DNA of 64,000 bases from Kalaharituber pfeilii (taxonomy: Eukaryota > Ascomycota > Pezizomycetes > Pezizales > Pezizaceae): NCBI GenBank assembly GCA_015179045.1, contig WHUZ01000018.1, forward strand, positions 248,001 through 312,000, in the 5' to 3' direction. Under the pieces are notes generated by a model that saw only the letters and a list, made by a program, of their open reading frames with translations, was not told where the DNA came from and made no database searches. Every line of letters starts with the position of its first letter. Within the stretch, counting starts at the first letter, position 1. This document shows positions 1 through 9,333 of this stretch, piece by piece. The position numbers and the translations under genes were made by a program.

Positions 1-724
1 ATTCTGGACCCTTTACTCCTATTATTAGTGTCTCGGACTTGTCAGGGTCGATTAACTTCCACTGTACAAAGCAAATGAACAAATAACACCTGATATTCAG
101 TACAGATCTCATGACTACCACAATGCACAATAGACGTAATTATCTGAATTACAGAGTAGGCTGGGCTACTGAGCGGCAGGGTCATTAAAGATTCAACCTG
201 CAATGGTCACATAAATTATAGGTGCAGATGTGGAGCAGCAAATGCTAAGCAAGGTATTACGTTCCGATATTGATGTTGTTAATACTTCTAAGTCTTGCGA
301 TTTAGTGCACTTGACTTGCATCTTATGCCGTACCAGGAAGTTGGAAACGTAGTTACCTAACACTAACGTTTTGAATTATGGTTTCTGGTTCGTAAGGCAT
401 CTAGTTCAGTCATTTTGTGTGTATAGACTGGGAAAAGCAGATTAGATACTTCTAACACGGAGGAAGTCTACGTGGGCGATCCTGGAATGAACAAACTGCG
501 GCAGTGTCCGCATTTGCTCACCTCACAATGGCATGAACTAACCGTATGATATCAACTGCATTACAATTGCAGCAGTTATGGACTGACGCATAATTCATGT
601 AGGAAAATATTAGGCAGGGCCCAGATAGGCATTTGACGGGCAACAAGCTTGAAACAGAAGGTCAGGTGGTGGCTCCTGTATTCGTCATAGAGAGTAGTTT
701 GCAGGGCGTCCCTAGCAGGAGGCT

Positions 725-785
725 TTTTTTTTTTTTTTTTTAATATCACGTAACCCCGCTTGCAGCTGTTCGCCATGGCAGGGCG
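725..785 (-). mobile_element. Hairpin-A micro-insertion
   Basis: A poly(T) run is followed by the reverse complement of a hairpin whose stem is CCCTGC/GCGGGG and which ends TTACGTGAT before poly(A). It is flanked by an 11-bp direct repeat AGCAGGAGGCT (714-724 and 786-796). The hairpin is the 3' terminus of the Tad-like LINE at 5955-13137. Only that terminus is present. Confidence 0.85.
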
Positions 786-961
786 AGCAGGAGGCTAAGT
801 AGCCCTTAACCATAGTGGATGGAAGGGATAATGACCCATATCATAATGAAAGGCTAGATTGATAGCTGTTGGTACAGGAGTTGAGAGATATACTCTAGAT
901 CTTGCAGAGAATTCAATCTGCTAGCCTTGCAGATGGTACACGTATAAAAAAGTTAGGCATG

Positions 962-1020
962 TTTTTTTTTATTTTTTTTTATATCATTACTCGCATGCCG
1001 CCCTATGGGCTATGGCGAGG
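962..1020 (-). mobile_element. Hairpin-B micro-insertion
   Basis: Poly(T) is followed by the reverse complement of hairpin B (outer stem CTCGC/GCGAG, inner stem GCCC/GGGC, then TAATGATAT). The 12-bp target duplication AAGTTAGGCATG flanks it (950-961 and 1021-1032). The insert contains nothing beyond the hairpin and poly(A). The same hairpin ends the LINE fragment at 45934-47269. Confidence 0.85.
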
Positions 1021-1924
1021 AAGTTAGGCATGTGGCTGCAGATGGTGAGATACAAAATTATGATTTGAAGGTCAACGGACGCAGGTGAATAATTGAATGA
1101 TGCCTCACAACAAGCACATGACCAAGAAGCAGGATTGAAAGGACTCCTGGATTGAAGTTGCGAGACAACTTCCCAGGCCCAGAATACCATTTTGTGCCTC
1201 AGGTACAGTTAAGGCAACCTTGTGTGCAGGAAGTTGGGGTATGTTCGCAGAAAACATGTTTTGACTGTTACGCAGTGACAAAAAGACAGGCCATGCAACT
1301 GTCCCAGATCAGTTGGCTCCATGAACTGATGAGGATTGCGATATACCTGAGGGAGTACTCTCTTGAGGCCAGCTTGTATACATCCTTTCTACGAAGTTCC
1401 CCAAATGAAGTAGCTACGTAAACTTGCCCTCAAGGGCAGGGGAAGATTTGCTTTTACTGTCACGTTTAGGCTCACTTCAACACTGATGCTGACGTTGTCA
1501 GGATGCTTGTTGCAAAAGTCTCTGTGACCAGGATATCGAGAGGACTGATGGGAAAGAACAGCTAGGGTGGAACTAGGGGCGAGATTGATGATTTCATTTG
1601 AAGACTATGAATATGATGCCGCGGTGGTAGACCATAAAGTGATGAAAACATGTAAAGCAATTGAGGAAAGGCTATAGATATCAATCACCTGATTCTCTCG
1701 ACTCTACAAACAGTAACTTGTCGTGCCTCATGCGCCACCCTGTTCACAATGCTCCAGTCTTAGCCAGGTGCAGTTTGATGGATGTATGCAATTTTGTTAG
1801 CTCCCATATTACGATTAATACCAATTGCCATCATCATAATTGCCATCATCATTATTACCATCATGATAGCAATCATAGCCACGATAATAACCATTGCTAT
1901 AGTTATCAAAACTGCAATCGTCAA

Positions 1925-3240
1925 GCGAATCGCGAAGCGTGCTGCCATTCCAATTCCCTTCGTCGTCAACATCGTACGTAGTGCCATTCCTCTTGCCTTC
2001 ATCGTCAACGTCGTACGTAGCATCTTTCCAATTGTTCTCGTCGTTAACGTCGTAGGTAGTACCATTCCAATTGCCTTCATCGTCAACAGTGTTCCCAACG
2101 GGCCGGCCAGGCCAGGCCAAGGGTATGGCCTGGCCGGCCTGGGCCATAGAAATCTAGGCCTGGGCCGGCCTGAAACATTCAGGCCGGCCGTGAGGTCCGC
2201 CCGCGCCGGTCCAGGCGGCCTGAATGTTTCAGGCCGGCCCAGGCCGCCCAGGCCGGTCCAGGCCATTCAGGCCATTCAGGCCATTCAGGCCGGTCCAGGC
2301 CATTGAGGCCATTCAGGCTACAGTGTGAGTTAAGTTATACAGTAGCTATATACAGAACGTACTCTAAATTCTAGTCTAATGTTTAGGATTTTTCTTGCTG
2401 ATTTTACACCGCCAGTATCGCTTTCCATTCGCCATGCACAGCTTCACCATACTGTCAAATCCAACTTTGTCGCACCAGATTTTTGTAACCCAAATTCCAG
2501 AAGACTCGATATCGGCATCAGATGGGACTGCAGGAAATCATCGATGCAAGATCAAAACTTGAACTGCACTATGAAGAGTGAAGAATAGTAGAATACTAAA
2601 GGAATCATCATCGCCAGAACCGGTGGTTGGAATGTCTGTCTCCCTGCAGTACTAATAAGAAATTAGTATATAGTCAAGCGATACAAAAAAAAAATTACTT
2701 ACCTGAATACCTGCGAAAAGCGCTGCTCAATAAAAAAAAAAGTCTAGATAGTTATCCGAAAATATTGAAAGGTTCATATTCAATCCGTGTCCAAGTAACC
2801 TGAAGGTGGCCCCTGAAATAGCCTCATAACCAGCCCTCCTGCCCCTGAAATTGCTTAAACGGCCTGAATGGCCTGGACCGGCCTGGACCAGCCTGGGCGG
2901 CCTGGACGGCCTGGACCGGCCTGGGCGGCCTGGGCGGCCTGGGCAGTTTCAGGCCTGCCAAGCCAGGCCGCCAAGCCGGCCGGCCCAGGCGGCCTGGTCG
3001 GCGGCCTGGCCGGTTGGGAACACTGATCGTCAACATCGTACGTAGAGCTATTCCAATTGCCTTCATCATCAACATCGTATATAGAGCCATTCCAATTGCC
3101 TTCGTCGTCATCAATGTACGTAGAGCCATTCCAATTGCCTTCATCGTCATCAATGTACATAGAGCCATTCCAATTGCCTTCGTCGTCATCAACGTACGTA
3201 GAGCCATTCCAATTGCCTTCGTCGTCAACATAGTCCGTCG
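1925..3240 (-). repeat. Coding minisatellite encoding DDEGNWNGS units
   Basis: Tandem units of 36-39 nt occupy about 1925-2086 and 3034-3240 and are separated only by the MITE. They keep the reading frame and the core motif DDEGNW. The units differ by a few substitutions (GTT, SST and SMY variants), and those nearer 1925 are the more diverged. Confidence 0.8.
2087..3025. mobile_element. hAT-type MITE, copy 1
   Basis: The ends are inverted (CAGTGTTCCCAAC...GTTGGGAACACTG) and are flanked by a perfect 8-bp direct repeat ATCGTCAA (2079-2086 and 3026-3033). Terminal CAG and an 8-bp duplication are typical of hAT elements. The subterminal regions are dense tandem runs of GGCC/CAGG-rich motifs. The central about 450 bp is unique and encodes nothing recognisable. 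A second copy is at 35063-35995. Confidence 0.88.
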
Positions 3241-4045
3241 GACTGACCCACATGAGCTCATTGTCCAGCGGTTCCCGAGATGCCTTGATTCTCTCCTTTA
3301 ATCCATTTATCACCCGTCGACATATAGCCGTAGGAATGACGCTGACAAAAAACGCTATAGGCGCTACCACCACGCCCTGGCCCAACTTGGCGAGTAGTTG
3401 AGCAGGATATTTGAATGGGAAACCTCCATTTATCGAGAACATCAGGTTAATGCAAAAGATATGGCAATCGGAATACTTCACAAAGTATTTCGGGTACTTG
3501 AGAAGAAACGCATGTGCTATAGGTAAGGTTCGAGAAGATAAGATTAGCAGATTGCCATGTATTTTTCTCTAATAACCTACCTTTCTCCCGAACGAATTCC
3601 GGGCCATTTCTGTTCCATATATATCCACTTCCAGCATTGAGCGGCGCCTTGATGTATTGATAGGACTCCCATAATTCGCAATTGATGGCTGGCCCATAAA
3701 CAGCGACTTTGTTATAGGTTCCATCGTCATCCTTTAAGAGCTCAAAGAGATAGCTCTCATGGGTTTGTACGTTCGTCACCTACAGGTGTGTTATGAAGTT
3801 TCTGGTAAGTCAAAGGTCATGATTTTAATATAGTAATGTAAGATCGTCAATACCTCAAGAGCCCAATGCTGTGCCAATATTATAGGCGAGAGAAAAAAAC
3901 CTGCAACCTTCCTCGCACGATTGCTGCTTGTATTTCCGGAATTCTGTAGGGGTCTATAGCGAAGTTTGAATCGCCATCTTGAATTGCTGTACTTCTCCTC
4001 CGCTCCTGTTGGCAGAGGCATCTTGTCATCAATCTTTAGAGACAT

Positions 4046-5954
4046 AAGGTCGCCTTCGCTCCTGGAGAAAAAAACTAGAAACTGAAGACAAAGACATTGG
4101 GAAAGTCACGGTAATTGAAAATGGTATGCTGGGCGCAAGAAAGGAAGTGTACAGATAAGTAAACAGTTCTACTCAGAGGGAGGCGAGAAGCTTATGCAGA
4201 GATTACTGCATTTAAGTTGAATTGATCAAATATGTCTCCAATTAGCCTAGTCTAATCTCCTAACCAGAGTCATGTCTACGAATCGTTAACTAACATACAT
4301 ATCTCTCAGCACTATCCGCTAGTGCGTATCCCGAAATAGCTCGAGTTAGGAAACAGTCTATCTCCCCTGAAAGCGCAAACAAAACTCTGTTGTGGTGGTC
4401 GAGATATCACGCTTTTGGAAGTACAAGAATCATGACAGGAATTTGTGGAAACAAAGTCGAATAGAAGGATCCCTCAAACATGCTTGCACTTTGAGCCTTC
4501 AGTTCTATCGAAATTAGGTCTACAATGCCACGTCGTCGAACTCGTTATTGTTTTGTTTTTAATTTGACTGCAACCCCAAATTCACTGGATAGCAAGCCAA
4601 TAAACGCGTTGCTAGAATCTTTCACTATGTATGGTCGCATTCCCGAGATGTTGTCTTACGTGAATGGCGAAGGGCTCTCCAACTCAATAGCTACGTACAT
4701 GCTGTTGTGTCGCCTTACATGTCCTAGCGCTTAGCTTCCTATTTTCACCAAATGTAAGAAACTTTTTGTATATGATTCAGTATCACTAGAGATAGCTGTA
4801 TCAGGCCTGTCTCCCCAGTGCTAGCAATGGCTCTGGGATTCTGTCATGGATTCTGCGTACAGGATAATTCAAGGATGTTGAGGGTGAAATCCCCAGTAGT
4901 TGAATTACCGAGCTTAGGCGAACCCGTATACGAATCCCAAGTTACGAACCACTAGCGACAAGGCAGCTGAAAAAAGTTAACAAAGACAAAAGACCGTCTA
5001 TTGATAAAGAACCCCCCATCTTCGCTAGTGCAATGTTCCCAGCTTGCACCCGCCCTCTCTTCCGGAGCCCTTCCCTTTCCCCCCCCTCACTCTCAGCTCC
5101 GCGTTTACTACGAAGTGTAAAGGGCTAACATTCTTTTATATAAGAATGAAAGTTATTTTTTTCTACTTTCTTATATTTATTTAGGCATATGTAAACATCT
5201 GCCTCCGCCCCCCAAATGGAATTCTCCTGGTGTTTTCAAGTGCCACAGAATGCGTAGCTTCAGTGACTCTGCGCTGACTGTCTGCCAGACAAACGTTTCA
5301 CCCTTTTGCCAAAGATGGTAATAGTAATTCTGGCATTCTTGAAAATGCTTATCAGTAGAAATGTTTTCTATTAACGAAATTAACATATCTGGGAAATATT
5401 TTCGCATGCAGGTATGGGGCGCCCTCACAGGGCTTGTATGTGGTGTTGACTGTACTTGCAATGGTGGTGATGGGTTGAATTTTGCGTGCTGTACCTAGGT
5501 GATGTATAACGGTGTTATTCCGCACCACGATACTGCCGAGATAGGAAGCACTCTACGTGCAGCGGTCTGCTGGCGTTGCATGCTGTTCGAGACCCAGGCA
5601 TATTTCCTGTTACGACATCCCATACCTGTGTAAAGATCCCTGGCTTGCGAGAAAGTATACTTATTACCAATCGCAGAGTTTTCCTCACAGAGTGGGGATT
5701 CTACCTGCGGAATTTGACTTCGCAGAGCTATGGCTTCTGACCCAGGTTGATTCCCGTTATAAGGCCTAGGCCGGAGATAGTAATAATAGTAATGCCCATG
5801 GAGATACCGTAGCAGTTCAATACTACAACAGCTGACTTATGGCCGAGCGCGCAGTCTGGAGTCTTCTAAAATACACTTTCATGAGCGGTACTTTTACATA
5901 GGCGAATATTGTCTTACCTTAGCCCACTGCCACCTAGCTCATCTGGCCTGCCGA
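4046..5954. other. Gene-poor stretch
   Basis: Only short open frames without recognisable motifs are present. A small AT-rich inverted repeat lies near 5135-5180. The last 13 bases (5942-5954) are the left target duplication of the LINE. No promoter or RNA gene could be assigned. Confidence 0.5.
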
Positions 5955-6357
5955 CACCGACAACTACTTTCAGAGAACGAGCGCTTGGAGGAACGCCAAC
6001 TTCCCAGCGCACTCAGAACTCAAAATTACATTGGAGCGAAGCTCGGGACCGCCCGAGAAAGAATATCGACTTTATTTCTCAGAATTCAGAGGTTACAGAC
6101 TCGTTTCGTTCAGGTCAAGGTTTCAGAGTTTTCTGAGTTCCTCCCATACAAATCGCGACAAGCGAGGCACTCGTGCCCCGGCACACCCGCTTGGCACTGA
6201 GCTAGCGAACGGGGACCTAGAAGAAACAAGGGCAGAAAAGTGGACCACCTTCAATTTTGGGAATAGCGCCGAAGCTAGTCCCAAAGCGGCGACACCCAGT
6301 TAAGGGTAGACACAAGGAAGGCAGGAGAAGGCGGTAAGAGAGGAGGTAAATAGGAAA

Positions 6358-9333
6358 ATGTCGGTGGAAGAAGACACTTCCAAGATGGAATTCTTGGGAC
6401 CAGTAGGAGATGGATGGACGGGGGAGGTGTATGTGATTGACAGGAACAAGGTATGGTGTGTGGATGAGATCCACACATGGGAAAGGAAGGATTGGTGGTT
6501 GGCAAGGGTAGGGGAGGCAGGGGATATGAGTACAGTAAAAGAAAGGGTAGAAAGGGCATTAAAAAAGGGCGGAGAGTACGATGGGCAGCTAGATATGATC
6601 GACAAGTTGAGAAAGGATGCCATCGCAGTGGCTCAAAGAAGGGGGGTACCGGAGGTGATGTGGGTAGAAACTGGAGGTTTGACCGGGGTCGGAGAAGTAG
6701 CAGCGGTAGTCAGACACTGGAGTGCGGATGCAGCGATATTTAGAAAGTACGAGGAGGGGAAGGACGGGATTGTGATTGTGAAGGAGAAAGAAGCCATGGA
6801 GAATGCCACCAGGGAATGCATTACGGTGAAGAAGGGACCTATAGTGGTTTTCAAGAAACAGCAAGTCACCCCAAGGACGACGAGAGTAATGATGAGCTGG
6901 GGAAGGAGGGAAGGGACAGAAAGAGAAAGAAGTGCCTCTCCATGTGAGGGAAGAAGCAGAAGAAGTCAGGGGAGGAGGAGAGAGATCAAGGAGATTGGAG
7001 ACTCACAGCCGAATCTTGAGCCGACAGCTCAGATCTTACCGACAGTGCAGGAAGAAGAGAGAGGAGAGGTGGAGAGAAGGGACTCGGAGCAGGAGGGGGA
7101 GACCGAGGGAGGAGTTGATGAAGAGATGGAGGAGGGCGGAGAGGAGGGAGGAGAGGAGGAGGAGAATGAAGAAGAAAGCGAGGAAGAGGAGCAGGGGCAG
7201 GGGCTAGGTAAGGAGGGAAAGACAGTGTTAGCACTAGTGCATGCAGCGCAAGTGCTGGTCAAGAAGGAGGAGGTGCTGAAAGAAAAGGGAAAGAAGGGGG
7301 AGGCGAAGGCAGTGGAGGCAACACGGCAGCGGGTAGCAGCCGTTTTGGGAACGACCATATTTGAGAAGGGATGGAAAGAGTTGAGGAAGAGAATGGAGGA
7401 GGGGGAGAAGGGGATGAGGTATACGAGGAGGTGGGAGACAACAGGGGAGGAGGTGAAGAGGTGGAAGGAGGAGGCGAGAGAGGCATGGAGGCAGAAGAGA
7501 AGGGCGAAGGAAACGGAGATGGAGGAGAGAATGACAGCTCTGGAGGGGATGGTGAGAGAGATGCATGTAGCGATGGGGCTGGCCTCAGGGAAGGAGGAGA
7601 GGTGGCTAGAAAAAGAAAAGAAGAAGAGAGAGGAGGAAAAGGAAGAGGAGGAGAAGAGGAGGAAGAGGGAAGCAGAAATCCGGGAAATCCGGAAGTGGCA
7701 GGAAGAGACAGAGAAGAAAAAGAAGAGGGAGGAGGAGAGGCGCAAAAAGGCGGTAGAGGAAAGCCAGAGGAAGATTGCAGAAGAAAGAAGGGCAACGGTG
7801 GAGAGGGCGGAGGTTTTGAAGGAGGTGGCGGAGGTGATGGAGATGCCCGGAAGCTCACAAGTGAAGGTGGCAGCTCTAGAGGAGAAAGAGAAGAAGTTGA
7901 AGGAAGAGGCGGTGAGGGCAGCAATGGAGGCGGAAAAGAGGATTGAAGGGGAGGACTGGACAATAGTGAGGGGGAGGAGGTTGTGGAAGAGAACTTTGAG
8001 GACAGTGCATAAGGCGGCAGTACCGTTCGGAAAGGAGGGTGTGGAGGAGAGAAATATTTTGATGAAGAGGTGTGAGTCATTGTGGGAGACAACAGCGAAA
8101 GAGGAAGGCGAGAGAGGGTGGAGGGTGACGCGAGTGGAGAGGAACTCGGCGGCTTCCAAGTTCGAGAGGACTTGGTTCTTAGTAGACATCGGAGAGAAGG
8201 AGAGCCAGAAGGAGGTGATGGAGAAGTTCGCGGCATGGATGCGCCTGATCTTTGGAGAGGATCTCGTGAGAGTGGAGGTCCACAACAAGGATGCGGTCCC
8301 TCTGGTAATGAAGGGGGCTGACTATGAGGAGGGAAGGGAGGATGTGGAGGTGATGAGGAAGAAGTTGAAGGAGGAAAACCCAGACATCAAGTTCGGGTCC
8401 AGGCCACCAGTGCGCTTCGGTGCAGTACCACCCATGGGGAAACCGCGAGTTTCTCAGCTCAAGTTCGAGGTGGTGGATGCGGATGAGGCAGTGAAGGTGT
8501 TGAAGAAGGGTTTGGTGTGGAGGGGGCAGAAGAGAGTGGTAGAAAGATATAGGCCAGGGGGGCACATGCAGGCGGAGGTGCGGGTGAGTTACGCCAACAT
8601 GGCGGCCAACATGGTGGCAACAGCGGGGGTAGGAGGGCAGCAGCAGCAGCAGCAGGGGCAACAGCAGCAGCAGCAGCAGCAGACGTGGAAGGGAGGGGTG
8701 GGGTATAATGTGTACTCGAGGGGACAAGTCATTCCTCCGGGAATGGGTTTTGGACCACTGGGTGCAGGTCAGCAAGTGCAGGTAATAGGAACGCAGTTGG
8801 GCAGCCAGGGAAGGCAGGGGACGGGTTGCTTCAAGTGCGGAAAGAAGGGGCATCTGGCGCGGGAATGCAGGTTCCAGAAAGGCCAGATGGCATGTTATGC
8901 GTGTGGCAGGTGGGGCCACATCGCAAGAATCTGTCCGGAGCGACCAAAACCGGTTACTCCAAATCAGAGCCAGAAGAGGGAGAGAGTGGAGGAGACCCCA
9001 ATGAAGAAGAAGCAAGAGGAGTCAAGCAAGGCGGCAAAGGTAGGGGAGACGAAGGGGAAGGAGAAGGCGGTGGAGACCGATAAGATGAGGACCGGAGTGA
9101 AGGTCTCGGGAGTTCTGTCGGAAGACTGGGACGAGAAGGGGAAGCTGCTGGAGCTGAAGGGCTTCCTCAAGGCAAGAAAAGGGGGAGAGAGAATGGAGAT
9201 CGATGAGAGAGACGATATGGAGGGGTCAAGGCACCGACCGCGAGTGGTGCTGGGAGATTTGTTTGGAGGTATGGACCTGCCGGGAGATGGATGGGAGGCA
9301 GAGAGCAGCGGGGTACCGAGAGCCTTATGGTGA
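6358..9333 (+). CDS. LINE ORF1 gag-like RNA-binding protein
   Basis: A 991-residue protein. The first about 200 residues have no motif I recognise. A Glu-rich acidic tract lies near 230-290, followed by a long Lys/Glu-rich, probably coiled-coil region (about 300-560). A probable RRM-like segment (about 595-740) precedes a polyglutamine run near 761-780. Two CCHC zinc knuckles follow: CFKCGKKGHLARECR from residue 824 and CYACGRWGHIARICP from residue 846. Lys/Glu-rich sequence makes up the C-terminus. The family role is to coat element RNA and chaperone it to the target DNA. The stop (9331-9333) overlaps the likely ORF2 start as ATGGTGA, suggesting coupled termination and reinitiation. Confidence 0.9.
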   Translation: MSVEEDTSKMEFLGPVGDGWTGEVYVIDRNKVWCVDEIHTWERKDWWLARVGEAGDMSTVKERVERALKKGGEYDGQLDMIDKLRKDAIAVAQRRGVPEVMWVETGGLTGVGEVAAVVRHWSADAAIFRKYEEGKDGIVIVKEKEAMENATRECITVKKGPIVVFKKQQVTPRTTRVMMSWGRREGTERERSASPCEGRSRRSQGRRREIKEIGDSQPNLEPTAQILPTVQEEERGEVERRDSEQEGETEGGVDEEMEEGGEEGGEEEENEEESEEEEQGQGLGKEGKTVLALVHAAQVLVKKEEVLKEKGKKGEAKAVEATRQRVAAVLGTTIFEKGWKELRKRMEEGEKGMRYTRRWETTGEEVKRWKEEAREAWRQKRRAKETEMEERMTALEGMVREMHVAMGLASGKEERWLEKEKKKREEEKEEEEKRRKREAEIREIRKWQEETEKKKKREEERRKKAVEESQRKIAEERRATVERAEVLKEVAEVMEMPGSSQVKVAALEEKEKKLKEEAVRAAMEAEKRIEGEDWTIVRGRRLWKRTLRTVHKAAVPFGKEGVEERNILMKRCESLWETTAKEEGERGWRVTRVERNSAASKFERTWFLVDIGEKESQKEVMEKFAAWMRLIFGEDLVRVEVHNKDAVPLVMKGADYEEGREDVEVMRKKLKEENPDIKFGSRPPVRFGAVPPMGKPRVSQLKFEVVDADEAVKVLKKGLVWRGQKRVVERYRPGGHMQAEVRVSYANMAANMVATAGVGGQQQQQQGQQQQQQQQTWKGGVGYNVYSRGQVIPPGMGFGPLGAGQQVQVIGTQLGSQGRQGTGCFKCGKKGHLARECRFQKGQMACYACGRWGHIARICPERPKPVTPNQSQKRERVEETPMKKKQEESSKAAKVGETKGKEKAVETDKMRTGVKVSGVLSEDWDEKGKLLELKGFLKARKGGERMEIDERDDMEGSRHRPRVVLGDLFGGMDLPGDGWEAESSGVPRALW

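Larger units (their letters stand above)
60..2086. repeat. Inverted segmental duplication, left arm
   Basis: This stretch matches the reverse complement of 21890-23520 over most of its length, with many substitutions and indels. Anchors are the segment near 1080-1260 (pairs with about 22440-22640), the segment at 1670-1790 (pairs with 22140-22230) and the segment at 60-300 (pairs with 23270-23520). Two hairpin insertions (725-785 and 962-1020) are present here but absent from the other arm. No intact gene is visible in 1-1800. The arm runs into the repeat tail of the broken minus-strand gene ending at 1815. Confidence 0.75.
1815..4045 (-). pseudogene. LRAT/NlpC-like gene with DDEGNWNGS repeat tail, broken by a hAT MITE
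   Basis: I model three coding segments on the minus strand. Exon 1 is 4045-3854, exon 2 is 3779-3581 and exon 3 starts at 3516; introns of 74 and 64 nt have GT-AG ends and the phases agree. A His-Trp motif (QHWALEV, near residue 60) and a downstream SDCHIFCINL motif (Cys near residue 148) resemble the His and Cys positions of LRAT/NlpC-P60-like thiol hydrolases; this assignment is inferred from motifs only. A hydrophobic segment (VVVAPIAFFVSVIPTAI) suggests a membrane helix. The C-terminal part is a tandem repeat of a 12-13-residue acidic unit (DDEGNWNGSTY). A 939-bp MITE at 2087-3025 interrupts the repeats. The repeats resume at 2086 and end in a Tyr/Asp-rich tail with a stop at 1815. A related tail fragment lies at 21894-22153. 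Confidence 0.6.

Noticed and set aside
1782..2306. Plus-strand Ile/Val-rich frame resembling a membrane protein
   Set aside because: Complement of the DDEGNW minisatellite; the hydrophobicity comes from ATC/GTC codons opposite GAT/GAC.
7029..8288. Long minus-strand open frame (419 aa, Ser/Pro/Phe-rich)
   Set aside because: It is the mirror of the purine-rich LINE ORF1. Low-complexity composition and the recognised gag motifs on the plus strand show it is a shadow.
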